This document shows positions 1-6,416 of a DNA stretch of 15,266 nucleotides, piece by piece. The notes under the pieces are model-generated. The model was not told where the DNA came from. It saw only the letters and a list, made by a program, of their open reading frames with translations, and did not search any database. Position numbers and translations under genes: made by a program. This DNA is from Croceibacterium_A sp966112795 (GTDB lineage: Bacteria > Pseudomonadota > Alphaproteobacteria > Sphingomonadales > Sphingomonadaceae): NCBI GenBank assembly GCA_966112795.1, contig CBHWED010000057.1, forward strand, positions 1 through 15,266, in the 5' to 3' direction. The stretch's first letter is position 1. Each line of letters begins with the position of its first letter.

Positions 1-426
1 ATGCACTTGCTTGGCCCGCTCGCGCCAAGCCTTCTTGATCGCATTGTCATCGGCGTCGGCTTCGAGGCCGAGCACTTCGAGCGCGCGCATCTCGTCGGCG
101 CTGCGGCTGCCGTCGCCGGACGAGGCCCAACCATAGTGCGCCGCCGAAGCGTAGCCCGCGTTGGTCCGCTGCTCGCCGGCCGCGCGCGCAGCGGCCTCAG
201 CCTTCTCGAGACCTTCGAAGTAGTCCCAGCGCGAATTGTACTCGGCCGCGTGGCGCTGGCAGAAATACCACCGCTCGGGGCTGTTGGGCGCCTTGGGCGC
301 CGGGCAGTCGCCGGGTGCATCGCAGCCGTGGCGGTCGCACAGGCGCACCTTGGCCGCCTCGCGCGTGCTGCCGTAGCCGCGCCAGCGCGGGAAGCCCCAG
401 TCCATCGAGCGCGTCGGCCGCGCCAT
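1..426 (-). CDS. J-domain (DnaJ-like) protein with Cys/His-rich N-terminal region, C-terminus cut by window edge
   Basis: An open frame of 142 codons starts at an ATG whose first base is 426 and runs off the left edge without a stop. A GAAGGG purine stretch lies upstream of the ATG. The last visible residues (about 113-142, with ALEVLGLEADADDNAIKKAW then RERAKQVH) match helices I and II of a J domain. The final residue is a His, which should be the first residue of the HPD motif that stimulates the Hsp70 ATPase; the Pro and Asp would lie outside the window. The N-terminal half has C30, H33, C35, C41, C56 and H59 in a layout that could bind a metal. Such proteins are probably DnaK co-chaperones, but the specific client is unknown. 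The J-domain call is fairly sure. The metal-binding idea is inference. Confidence 0.8.
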   Translation of the reverse strand, partial: MARPTRSMDWGFPRWRGYGSTREAAKVRLCDRHGCDAPGDCPAPKAPNSPERWYFCQRHAAEYNSRWDYFEGLEKAEAAARAAGEQRTNAGYASAAHYGWASSGDGSRSADEMRALEVLGLEADADDNAIKKAWRERAKQVH

Positions 427-594
427 CAGATTAAGCCCTTCGTCAGCATTCCCTACCTATAGGCGCTCGCGCCCGGGGCGGAAACCGCTCCACCCGGCGC
501 GGATGTATCTTTTTGTCGCGGCGCACCAATGCTGCATTGCAATATAACTTGGGATGCCTATCTGGCGCCGGCAAGAACGAGTCCGAGATCGACA

Positions 595-768
595 ATGTCC
601 AAGCAGCTTGCCGTGGCTTCGGCCTTTTCCGTTTTCGCGATGTCCGCGCTGGCGCTGTTCGCGCCGGGTGCCGCGCGCGTGCCCGGCAGCAGCCTCGAGG
701 AGCGGCCGGCGATTTCGGCGCCGCTGTTCGCGAGCGACACGTTCTCGCCCCTCGCGCTGATCGACTAA
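595..768 (+). CDS. Possible small secreted protein (57 aa), unknown function
   Basis: This short plus-strand frame begins at the ATG at 595, an internal start inside a slightly longer open frame. Residues 5-23 (LAVASAFSVFAMSALALFA) are hydrophobic after a Lys, followed by small residues (PGAA), as in a signal peptide or single membrane anchor. The mature part would be only about 30 residues, Ser/Pro/Ala-rich, with no cysteine and no known motif. The ribosome-binding site is weak (a lone GAG about 7 nt upstream). It ends six bases before a palindromic repeat. The frame fills an otherwise empty gap and its composition is protein-like, which is the main argument for it. It may not be a gene; no function is proposed. 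Confidence 0.42.
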   Translation: MSKQLAVASAFSVFAMSALALFAPGAARVPGSSLEERPAISAPLFASDTFSPLALID

Positions 769-773
769 TTCAA

Positions 774-938
774 GAGCCCTCATCCAACACCGACTAGGCC
801 GCTTCGCGACCAAGTCTCCGTATCCTTCTCCCGCCAGCGGGAGAAGAAAAGAGCGGCACCGAATCCTTCTCCCACTGGTGGGAGAAAGATAGCGCAGCTT
901 ACCGCCGCAGGCGGTTAGCGGAGCTTGGATGAGGGCTC
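774..938. repeat. Composite palindromic intergenic repeat, copy 1 (modules ordered B'-A)
   Basis: The element is bounded by a perfect 14-bp inverted repeat: GAGCCCTCATCCAA at 774-787 and its complement at 925-938. Inside are a 10-bp stem at 825-834/837-846, a 9-bp stem at 867-875/878-886, and a hairpin in the core around ACCGCC...GGCGGT (about 901-914). The core at 896-930 is nearly identical to 13761-13796, and 782-827 is nearly identical to 13841-13886, so the same sequence family occurs twice in this window. The element lies just downstream of pal and may end that transcript or protect its 3' end. It resembles REP/BIME-type dispersed repeats and encodes no protein. Confidence 0.85.
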
Positions 939-948
939 CCTGCCTTCC

Positions 949-1458
949 TCAGTTCATCACCACCGTGACCGCGCGGCGGTTGCGCGCCCAGGCCTGCTCG
1001 TTCGAGCCGAGCGCCACCGGACGCTCCTTGCCGTAGCTGACCACCGCCAGCCGCTCGGCGCCGACGCCGAGGCTGATCAGGTAGTTCTTCGCCGCATTGG
1101 CCCGGCGCTCGCCGAGCGCGAGGTTGTATTCGCGCGTGCCGCGCTCGTCGGCGTGGCCTTCGACGGTCGCGCGGACGTTCGGGAACTGGGTCAGGTAGTT
1201 GGCCTGCTCGCGCAGCGCCGCCTGGTCCTCGGCGTCGATGTTGAACATGTCGGTGTCGAAGTAGATCGTGTCGCGCCCGGCCATCGCCTGACGGAAGTGC
1301 TCCTGCGAGCCCGGGACCGGACCGGTCTGCCGCGGCGGCTGGGGCGTCGGGGTCGAAGTGTCCTGCGGGGCCGGCGGCAGCTCGGCCGGCGGCTTCTTCG
1401 AGCACGCCGAGAGCGCGATCACGCTGCACACGGTTATCGCGAGGGCGATCTTCTTCAT
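949..1458 (-). CDS. pal: Peptidoglycan-associated lipoprotein Pal
   Basis: Pal anchors the outer membrane to peptidoglycan and is the outer-membrane end of the Tol-Pal system, used in envelope constriction during division. The 169-residue product starts with a lipoprotein signal peptide (MKKIALAITV onward) and a lipobox L16-S17-A18-C19, so Cys19 should be lipidated. A Pro/Thr-rich linker (about 23-50) is followed by an OmpA-like domain (about 63-169). That domain carries the GHADERGTREYN motif (101-112), including the Asp and nearby Arg residues that bind diaminopimelate in this family. The ATG at 1458 was chosen over an upstream in-frame start because an AAGGAG site lies 9 nt before it and the signal peptide starts there. 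It is the last gene of the tol operon, 61 bp after tolB. Confidence 0.97.
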   Translation of the reverse strand: MKKIALAITVCSVIALSACSKKPPAELPPAPQDTSTPTPQPPRQTGPVPGSQEHFRQAMAGRDTIYFDTDMFNIDAEDQAALREQANYLTQFPNVRATVEGHADERGTREYNLALGERRANAAKNYLISLGVGAERLAVVSYGKERPVALGSNEQAWARNRRAVTVVMN

Positions 1459-1467
1459 GCCTTTGTT

Positions 1468-1473
1468 CTCCTT
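1468..1473 (-). promoter_or_regulatory. Ribosome-binding site of pal
   Basis: AAGGAG on the minus strand ends 9 nt before the ATG at 1458. It fixes the pal start against an in-frame start about 50 bp upstream at 1509. Confidence 0.75.
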
Positions 1474-1519
1474 CTTGTCGATTTGTTTTCGGGCATCTCG
1501 GTTGAGCAATGGAACGCGG

Positions 1520-2896
1520 TTACGGCAGGACCGGTCCCCACGCGGGGTCGGACGCGCCCACGGGCGTGTTGAGCTTGCGCTCGTTGCGGCCGGTCAGGTC
1601 GACCTGCCAGATCGAGGTTTCGCCCGAATTGCGCGCGGTGCGGAAGAACTGCACGATGCGGCCGTTGGGCGCCCAGGTCGGCGCCTCGTCCTGCCATGAG
1701 CTGGTCAGGTAGCGCATCCCGCCGCCGCCCGGGCTCATGACCGCGATGCGCAAGTCGCCGGCGATGTGGGTGAAGGCGATCTGGTCGCCGCGCGGGCTCC
1801 ATTCGGGCGTCGCCGCGCGGCCGCCGAAGAAGCTGATCCGCCGCTGGTTGCCGCCGTTCGCATCCATCACGTAGATCTGCTGGTTGCCCGAGCGGTCGCT
1901 CTCGAACACGATCTTCGAGCCGTCGGGCGAGTACGAGCCGCCGACGTCGATCCCCGGCCCGTCGGTTAGCCGCTGCGGCGTGCCGCCGGCGGCGGGGACG
2001 CGGTAGATGTCGGTGTTGCCGGCGACGGCCATCGAATAGAGGATCGAGCGCCCGTCGGGCGACCAGCGCGGGGCGAAGGTCGGGTTCTGGCTCTGGGTGA
2101 CCAGCGTCTGGTTGCCGCTGCCGATGTCGTAGACGTAGATCCGCGCGTAGCCGTTGAGATAGCTGACGTAGGCGATCTTCGAGTAGTCGGGCGAGTAGCG
2201 CGGGGTCAGCGCGGTCGACTGGCCGTTGGTGATGAAGCGGTGGTTGGCGCCGTCCGAATCCATGATCGCGAGCCGCTTGACGCGGTTGTCCTTGGGCCCG
2301 GTCTCGGCGATGTAGGCGATCTTGCTGTCGAAGAACGGGCTCTCGCCCGACAGGCGCGAATAGACGAGGTCGGCGCACTTGTGCGCGGCGCGGCGCCATT
2401 CGGCGGCGCTGACCACCCAGCCCTCGCGCACCAGCTCCTGCTGCAATTGCACGTCGTAGAGATAGCAGCCGACGGTCAGCCGGCCGTCGTCGGCGGCGCG
2501 GACATAACCCTGCACGAGCATTTCGGCCGAGCGGCCCTGCCAGGTGCCCCAGGCCGGCGCGGTGATCTCGGGATAGGCCGGGCGCGGCAGCGCGTCGGGC
2601 CCGACCGGGCGGAACAGGCCGTTGTTGCGCAAGTCGTTGAACACCACGCGGCCGAGCTCGACCCCGAGCGCGCCGGTGCCCTGCGAGTTCGCCGGGGTCG
2701 GCCGGTCGGCGTTGGTGGCGAAGGCCGGGATGGCGATGCCGAGGTCCTGCCAGGCACTGTCGTCGGTGACCGAGCCGCTGAGGCCTTCCTCCTCGGGCAC
2801 TTCGACCGCCGGTACGGGCGCGGGCGCATCCTGCGCGAGGGCCGGGACGGCGGCCAGGCACAGGCCGGCGGTGAGCAGAAAGGTACGAAGGACCAC
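1520..2896 (-). CDS. tolB: Tol-Pal system translocation protein TolB
   Basis: TolB is a periplasmic beta-propeller that binds Pal and is released by TolA. The 458-residue protein has a Sec signal peptide (residues 1-21, ending PALA-Q), an N-terminal domain (about 38-185, with Cys144 and Cys174 that could form a disulfide) and a C-terminal propeller (about 188-455). The propeller shows PD40-type repeats with SPD or related turns: YSPDYSKIAYVS, WSPDGRSILYS, YSPDGSKIVFESD, WSPRGDQIAFTH and WAPNGRIVQFF. Two non-ATG starts compete. The GTG at 2896 is preferred because an AGGAGG lies 8 nt upstream. The TTG at 2902 overlaps the tolA stop but sits only 2 nt from the AGGAGG. Length is normal for the family. 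Confidence 0.97.
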   Translation of the reverse strand: MVLRTFLLTAGLCLAAVPALAQDAPAPVPAVEVPEEEGLSGSVTDDSAWQDLGIAIPAFATNADRPTPANSQGTGALGVELGRVVFNDLRNNGLFRPVGPDALPRPAYPEITAPAWGTWQGRSAEMLVQGYVRAADDGRLTVGCYLYDVQLQQELVREGWVVSAAEWRRAAHKCADLVYSRLSGESPFFDSKIAYIAETGPKDNRVKRLAIMDSDGANHRFITNGQSTALTPRYSPDYSKIAYVSYLNGYARIYVYDIGSGNQTLVTQSQNPTFAPRWSPDGRSILYSMAVAGNTDIYRVPAAGGTPQRLTDGPGIDVGGSYSPDGSKIVFESDRSGNQQIYVMDANGGNQRRISFFGGRAATPEWSPRGDQIAFTHIAGDLRIAVMSPGGGGMRYLTSSWQDEAPTWAPNGRIVQFFRTARNSGETSIWQVDLTGRNERKLNTPVGASDPAWGPVLP

Positions 2897-2898
2897 GA

Positions 2899-3720
2899 TC
2901 AAAGCCTCCTATCGAAGCGCAACTGGCTGACGCGCTTCCATTTGTCGTAGAATTCATCCGGCAGATCGAACGGCGCTGCAAGCTGCACCGCACGGATCGC
3001 GCGCTCCGCGTGGAGCTGCGCCTGCGGCCGGTTGGAATCGTTGATGCCCGACTGGCTGACCACGCGCGGCGTGCCCTTGAGGCTGCCGTCGGGATTGAGC
3101 TCGAAGCTCAGCACCGTGACCAGCTTCTCGGCATCGACGCCCTGCGGCGCGTTCCAGTGCGGCTTGATCTCGCGGCTGATCGCCTGGATCAGCGAGGCCG
3201 CTTCGGCCGCGCCGAAGGTCGCCGCCGGCGTGCCGCGGCTGTTGGTGCGCTCGCTCGAGCCGGCCCCCTCGAGGAAATCGTCGCCCATCCGGCTGCCCGC
3301 GGCGCGGGTCGCGGTCGGGCGCGGCGACGGCGCGGTCGTCGGCCGGGTGACCGGGCGCCGCGTCGCCGCAGGGGTCGGCGTCGGTGTCGGCCGGGGAACC
3401 GCGGCGCGGGTCGGCCGCGGCACCGGGCGCGGCTCCTCGCGCGGGGCGACGGTCGGCACGGGCTCGGGCGCCGGAGGCGGCGGCGCGGGCACCGGCGCGA
3501 GCTCGGGCGCGACCGCGGCCGAAGCCTCGGCGGGATTCGGCGACGTCGATTGCAGGCTGACCTCGTCGGCCAGGCTGACCGTCATCCGCTCGGGGATCGG
3601 CAGCAGCGTCGGCGCATCGCGCACGCCCCACACGAGCGCGGCGACGAGCGCGACATGGGCCACGGCGGCAACGCCGAGCCCGAGCCGCTCTTCGCGCGAG
3701 AGGGAGGCGAAGGAAGCCAT
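2899..3720 (-). CDS. tolA: TolA-like (TonB-family) energy-transducing protein with Pro/Arg/Thr-rich linker
   Basis: By position between tolR and tolB this is TolA, which links the TolQR motor to TolB/Pal across the periplasm. The 273-residue protein has a short cytoplasmic start, one membrane segment (about 14-33), a long linker rich in Pro, Arg, Thr and Ala (about 66-140), and a C-terminal domain (about 171-273). The C-terminal domain has the TolA/TonB pattern (IKPHWNAP, VLSFELNPDGSL, AERAIRAVQ, FDLP). Classical TolA has an Ala/Lys-rich helical middle, whereas this linker looks more like TonB. An in-frame GTG at 3726 is an alternative start; the ATG at 3720 was chosen as the stronger codon, with no clear Shine-Dalgarno for either. 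The gap to tolR is 10 bp, and its stop touches the tolB start region. Confidence 0.9.
   Translation of the reverse strand: MASFASLSREERLGLGVAAVAHVALVAALVWGVRDAPTLLPIPERMTVSLADEVSLQSTSPNPAEASAAVAPELAPVPAPPPPAPEPVPTVAPREEPRPVPRPTRAAVPRPTPTPTPAATRRPVTRPTTAPSPRPTATRAAGSRMGDDFLEGAGSSERTNSRGTPAATFGAAEAASLIQAISREIKPHWNAPQGVDAEKLVTVLSFELNPDGSLKGTPRVVSQSGINDSNRPQAQLHAERAIRAVQLAAPFDLPDEFYDKWKRVSQLRFDRRL
2905..2910 (-). promoter_or_regulatory. Ribosome-binding site deciding the tolB start
   Basis: A perfect AGGAGG on the minus strand lies inside the 3' end of tolA. It is 8 nt from the GTG at 2896 and only 2 nt from the TTG at 2902, so it supports the GTG as initiation codon. Confidence 0.7.
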
Positions 3721-3730
3721 CGGCACCGGG

Positions 3731-4177
3731 CTATGGGGCCTCGACTGAACCGTTGGTGACCAGCGAGATGCTGTTGCACCCGGCGCGGTTGAGCTCGCCC
3801 ATGACCGCCATGACCCGGCCGTAGTCGAGCGTGCGGTCGGCGCGCAGCGTGATCAGCGGGTCGTTCTCGCTGCCGCAGCGGACCCTCGCGAGCGCCGCCG
3901 CGAAGTCACCTTCCTCGACGAGGCCGTCGTCGATGTAGATGAAGCCATCGCGGTCGACCGAGATCGTCACCTGGTCGGGCTGCTGGTCGAGCGCGTTGGC
4001 GCGGCTGTCGGGCAGCTCGACCGGAACGCCGCTGGCGAGCAGCGGCGCGGTGACCATGAAGATGATCAGCAGCACGAGCATCACGTCGACCAGCGGAGTC
4101 ACGTTGATCTCGGCCATCGGCGCACGCCGGGTCGAACGGCTGCGCCCGCGCGACGACGAGTGCAGGCCCATCGCCAT
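3731..4177 (-). CDS. tolR: Tol-Pal system protein TolR (ExbD/TolR family)
   Basis: TolR is the ion-channel partner of TolQ in the proton-driven inner-membrane motor. The 148-residue product has a basic cytoplasmic N-terminus, one membrane helix (about 29-49, VDVMLVLLIIFMVTAPLL) and a periplasmic domain (about 50-148). Asp31 in the helix follows the conserved MAEINVTPLVD motif and corresponds to the proton-carrying Asp of the family. The periplasmic part contains two Cys (101 and 134). The start ATG shares one base with the tolQ stop (TGATG), so translation is probably coupled. A longer upstream frame exists but only reads through tolQ out of frame. Its neighbours and length (family about 140-150) leave little doubt. 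Confidence 0.97.
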   Translation of the reverse strand: MAMGLHSSSRGRSRSTRRAPMAEINVTPLVDVMLVLLIIFMVTAPLLASGVPVELPDSRANALDQQPDQVTISVDRDGFIYIDDGLVEEGDFAAALARVRCGSENDPLITLRADRTLDYGRVMAVMGELNRAGCNSISLVTNGSVEAP

Positions 4178-4875
4178 CAGCTGCGCTCCAGCTCGCGGCC
4201 GACCTGCGAATGCACCTGGTCGGCGAAGCGCTGCAGCTTGGCCTCGTAGGCGTTCACCCGGTGGCTGAAGCGGTTGTAGGCGATCACCGCGGGGATCGCG
4301 GCGAACAGCCCGATCGCGGTCGCGAACAGCGCCTCGGAAATGCCCGGCGCGACCACCGCGAGCGACGAGTTCTGCTGCTGGCCGATCTGGAAGAAGCTGT
4401 TCATGATCCCCCACACGGTGCCGAACAGCCCGACGAACGGCGCCACCGAACCGGTCGTGGCGAGGAAGTTGAGCCGCTCGGCAAGCGCGTCGGCCTCGCT
4501 CGCGACCTGGCCTTCCATCGCCAGCGCGATGCGCGCCTTGGCGCCTTCGCGATCACGCAGCCCAGCCTGGGTCGACTCGCGCAGCTCGGCAAGGCCCGCG
4601 GCGGCGACCCGCGCCGAGGGATTGTCGGGCCGTCGCTTGCCCGCGACCAGCGCCTCGGGCTGCTCGGAATCCCAGAACTCCTCCTCGAAGGTCACGCTCT
4701 TGCGCTTCACGCTGCCCATCTTGAGCGAGAACGACACCACGATCGTCCACACCCAGATGCTCGCGAGCACCAGCCCGGCGATCACCACCTGCACGACGAT
4801 GTCGGCGTGGAGGAACAGCTGGACCGGATCGAGCCGGGTCGGCGCGGCGGCGGCAACGGCGGAAACGAGAGTCAT
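4177..4875 (-). CDS. tolQ: Tol-Pal system protein TolQ (MotA/TolQ/ExbB family)
   Basis: TolQ forms the pentameric stator-like channel around TolR in the inner membrane. The 232-residue protein shows three membrane segments: about 26-49, 137-160 and 178-202. A large cytoplasmic loop lies between the first two. The segment 134-160, with LNFLATTGSVAPFVGLFGTV, and the third helix with ISEALFATAIGLFAAIPAV are the typical family signatures. The start ATG overlaps the ybgC stop by 4 nt (ATGA), and the stop shares one base with the tolR start, so ybgC-tolQ-tolR is a translationally coupled run. Confidence 0.98.
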   Translation of the reverse strand: MTLVSAVAAAAPTRLDPVQLFLHADIVVQVVIAGLVLASIWVWTIVVSFSLKMGSVKRKSVTFEEEFWDSEQPEALVAGKRRPDNPSARVAAAGLAELRESTQAGLRDREGAKARIALAMEGQVASEADALAERLNFLATTGSVAPFVGLFGTVWGIMNSFFQIGQQQNSSLAVVAPGISEALFATAIGLFAAIPAVIAYNRFSHRVNAYEAKLQRFADQVHSQVGRELERS

Positions 4876-5333
4876 GCAGGGCCTTTCGCGGGCAGGAGAG
4901 GGTCGAAGGCGGCACGCCAGGCGGACGGCTGGCGACGCGGTCGTCCGTCAGGCGAGATGAATCCCACCCGAACGGCGGCCTCGGCGAGCAGGTTCCCGTC
5001 GCGCAGCGCGCGCTGGCGCAGGCGGACGCTGGCCGAGCGCAGCTCGACCGCTTCGGTCAGGATCACCAGCGCGTCGTCGAGCTTGGCCGGGGCGAGATAG
5101 CGGAGGTTGATCTCGGCCACCGCGTAGGCCCCCTCGCCCGCCTCGACCGCCGCGCGCTGGTCGATCCCGAGCAGCCGCAGCAGGTCCGAGCGGGCGCGCT
5201 CGAACCAGCGCAAGTAGTTGGCGTGATAGACGATTCCCGAAAGGTCGGTGTCCTCGTAGTAGGCGCGCACGGGAAACAGGTGGAGCGGTCCCTGGAACAG
5301 GCCCGAGGGCGGGAGGGGCGCTGGCTCGTCCAT
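4872..5333 (-). CDS. ybgC: Tol-Pal associated acyl-CoA thioesterase YbgC (hotdog fold)
   Basis: YbgC hydrolyses acyl-CoA thioesters in the cytoplasm and is the usual first gene of tol-pal operons. The 153-residue product carries the signature YYEDTDLSGIVYHANYLRWF (25-44). Asp30 matches the catalytic Asp of the 4-hydroxybenzoyl-CoA thioesterase-like family. It is a little longer than the E. coli protein because of about 12 extra N-terminal residues rich in Pro. No Shine-Dalgarno is seen before the ATG at 5333, and a promoter-like pair lies just upstream, so the transcript may have a very short leader. The gene overlaps tolQ by 4 nt. Confidence 0.96.
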   Translation of the reverse strand: MDEPAPLPPSGLFQGPLHLFPVRAYYEDTDLSGIVYHANYLRWFERARSDLLRLLGIDQRAAVEAGEGAYAVAEINLRYLAPAKLDDALVILTEAVELRSASVRLRQRALRDGNLLAEAAVRVGFISPDGRPRRQPSAWRAAFDPLLPAKGPA

Positions 5334-5344
5334 CGTTGATGAGG

Positions 5345-5374
5345 GCCTTAGCCAAGGCGCGACTCGGCTGGCAA
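5345..5374 (-). promoter_or_regulatory. Candidate promoter of the ybgC-tol-pal operon
   Basis: On the minus strand TTGCCA (5374-5369) and TAAGGC (5350-5345) are separated by 18 bp. They are plausible -35 and -10 elements for a sigma-70-type factor of alphaproteobacteria. Transcription would start about 5 nt before the ybgC ATG. The match is moderate and such hexamers occur by chance in GC-rich DNA. Confidence 0.3.
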
Positions 5375-5426
5375 GGCCACGGCCGTTAGTCGTTGAAATG
5401 ACTCACCGCGGCGCGGCGAGGCGTGC

Positions 5427-5804
5427 CTAGCGCGCGAGCATCGACCCCAGCGGCCGGCCGCCGAACAGGTGCACGTGGAGGTGCGGCACTTCCTGCCCGC
5501 CGTGCGGGCCGGTGTTGGCGAGCAGGCGATAACCCGCAGCGACGAGCCCCTGCTCGCGCGCGACATGGCCGACCGCGCGGACGAACCCGGCGATCTCGTC
5601 GGCCGAGGCGCGCGCCGAGAAATCGTCCCAGCTGACGTAAGGGCCTTTGGGGATCACGAGGATATGCGCCGGGGCCTGCGGGGCGATATCGTGGAACGCG
5701 AGCGCCCACTCGTCCTCGTAGACCGTCTTGTTCGGGATCTCCCCGCGGAGGATCTTCGCGAACACGTTCTGGTCGTCGTACGGCAGGGTCGCGTCGATCG
5801 GCAT
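5427..5804 (-). CDS. HIT family (histidine triad) nucleotide-binding protein
   Basis: HIT proteins of the HINT branch hydrolyse nucleoside phosphoramidates or similar nucleotide conjugates. The 125-residue protein has the hallmark HLHVHLF near the C-terminus (H108, H110, H112; the middle of the active site), an N-terminal helix region with FAKILRGEIP, and APAHILVIPKG in the core strands. Length fits the family (about 110-140). The start ATG shares one base with the hisE stop, so the two genes are translationally coupled. The pairing with hisE is common in alphaproteobacteria, but no proven link with histidine synthesis is known to me. It is the last gene of the his cluster. Confidence 0.95.
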   Translation of the reverse strand: MPIDATLPYDDQNVFAKILRGEIPNKTVYEDEWALAFHDIAPQAPAHILVIPKGPYVSWDDFSARASADEIAGFVRAVGHVAREQGLVAAGYRLLANTGPHGGQEVPHLHVHLFGGRPLGSMLAR

Positions 5805-6118
5805 CAGGCGCCTCGTGCAGCTTTCTCGTCAAGCCCCGAGGTGCCCTCGCGGCGCTCGAGCTCCGCCATGACGGTCGACAGCGGGATGCCTTTCTCGGCG
5901 AGCAGCACGAGCAGGTGAAACAGCACGTCGGCCGCTTCGCCGACGAGCTCGGCATCGTCGCCGGTGAGCGCGGCGACTACCGTCTCGGTCGCCTCCTCGC
6001 CGAGCTTGCGGGCGATCACCGGGAGGCCGCGCGCGGTCAGGCTGGCGACGTAGCTCTCGCCCGGCGCGGCCTTGCGGCGCTCGGCGATCGTCCGTTCGAG
6101 GCGCTCCAGCGTATCCAT
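5804..6118 (-). CDS. hisE: Phosphoribosyl-ATP pyrophosphatase HisE
   Basis: HisE removes pyrophosphate from phosphoribosyl-ATP, the second step of histidine synthesis. The 104-residue protein has the MazG-like all-alpha fold signatures: SYVASL (22-27), KLGEEATE (38-45, metal-binding Glu residues) and EAADVLFH (61-68). It is a stand-alone HisE, not fused to HisI, so the cyclohydrolase HisI must be encoded elsewhere. No clear Shine-Dalgarno precedes the ATG. It overlaps the HIT gene by one base and lies 36 bp after the PEP-CTERM-like gene. Confidence 0.97.
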   Translation of the reverse strand: MDTLERLERTIAERRKAAPGESYVASLTARGLPVIARKLGEEATETVVAALTGDDAELVGEAADVLFHLLVLLAEKGIPLSTVMAELERREGTSGLDEKAARGA

Positions 6119-6154
6119 GCGCGCGGCATGGGCAACCGCAAGGCTCGGGTCAAG

Positions 6155-6349
6155 TCAGTCGGCGTCGCGCTCGTCGGCCGCGCCGCGGCGCTGGGCGTTG
6201 ATCGACGCGCGGCGGCCGACGATGACCCCGAGCAGGCCGAGCGCGAACAGCGTGACGTGCGAGCCTTCGGGGACCGCGGTGCTGTCGTGCGCCCACGCGG
6301 GAGCTGCCGAAAGGAGCGCCACGAGGGCAACGAGGATTCGCACGGCCAT
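6155..6349 (-). CDS. Short PEP-CTERM-like membrane-anchored protein (64 aa)
   Basis: The frame has a clear signal peptide (residues 1-20, ending APAWA-HD). Right after it comes a PEP-CTERM-like sorting signal: VPEGS at 26-30, a hydrophobic stretch 32-45 (VTLFALGLLGVIVG) and Arg46-Arg47. In exosortase systems this tripartite signal is recognised and cleaved by EpsH/XrtA-type proteases. Here Gly replaces the second Pro, and 17 polar residues follow the Arg pair, longer than usual. Almost nothing remains between signal peptide and sorting signal, so this is either a tiny anchored protein or a simple bitopic membrane protein that only resembles the family. It lies between hisF and hisE on the same strand; the Shine-Dalgarno is weak. 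Function unknown. Confidence 0.72.
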   Translation of the reverse strand: MAVRILVALVALLSAAPAWAHDSTAVPEGSHVTLFALGLLGVIVGRRASINAQRRGAADERDAD

Positions 6350-6416
6350 GCGCCAGCCATGGACCCCTGAGCCCGCGGGGCAACGGCTTTTGCGTTACCG
6401 TCCCGCCATGGGACCG

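Noticed and set aside
513..564. Promoter-like hexamers upstream of the 57-residue frame (TTGTCG, TTGCAA, TATAAC, TATCTG)
   Set aside because: Either the spacing is wrong (24 bp for TTGTCG/TATAAC) or the -10 match is poor (TTGCAA/TATCTG), so I do not list a promoter.
774..938. Possible insertion-sequence remnant or CRISPR-like array
   Set aside because: There are terminal inverted repeats but no transposase fragment, no target duplication that I can see and no regularly spaced direct repeats; a REP-type element explains it better.
1455..2993. A 512-codon minus-strand frame overlapping tolB
   Set aside because: It is in another frame of tolB on the same strand and shows Arg/Ala-rich sequence without motifs, whereas the tolB frame has signal peptide and propeller repeats.
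3300..3530. Pro/Thr/Arg repeat in tolA as a DNA-level tandem repeat
   Set aside because: The codons vary between units and no fixed-length DNA unit repeats, so it is a protein composition bias, not a tandem array.
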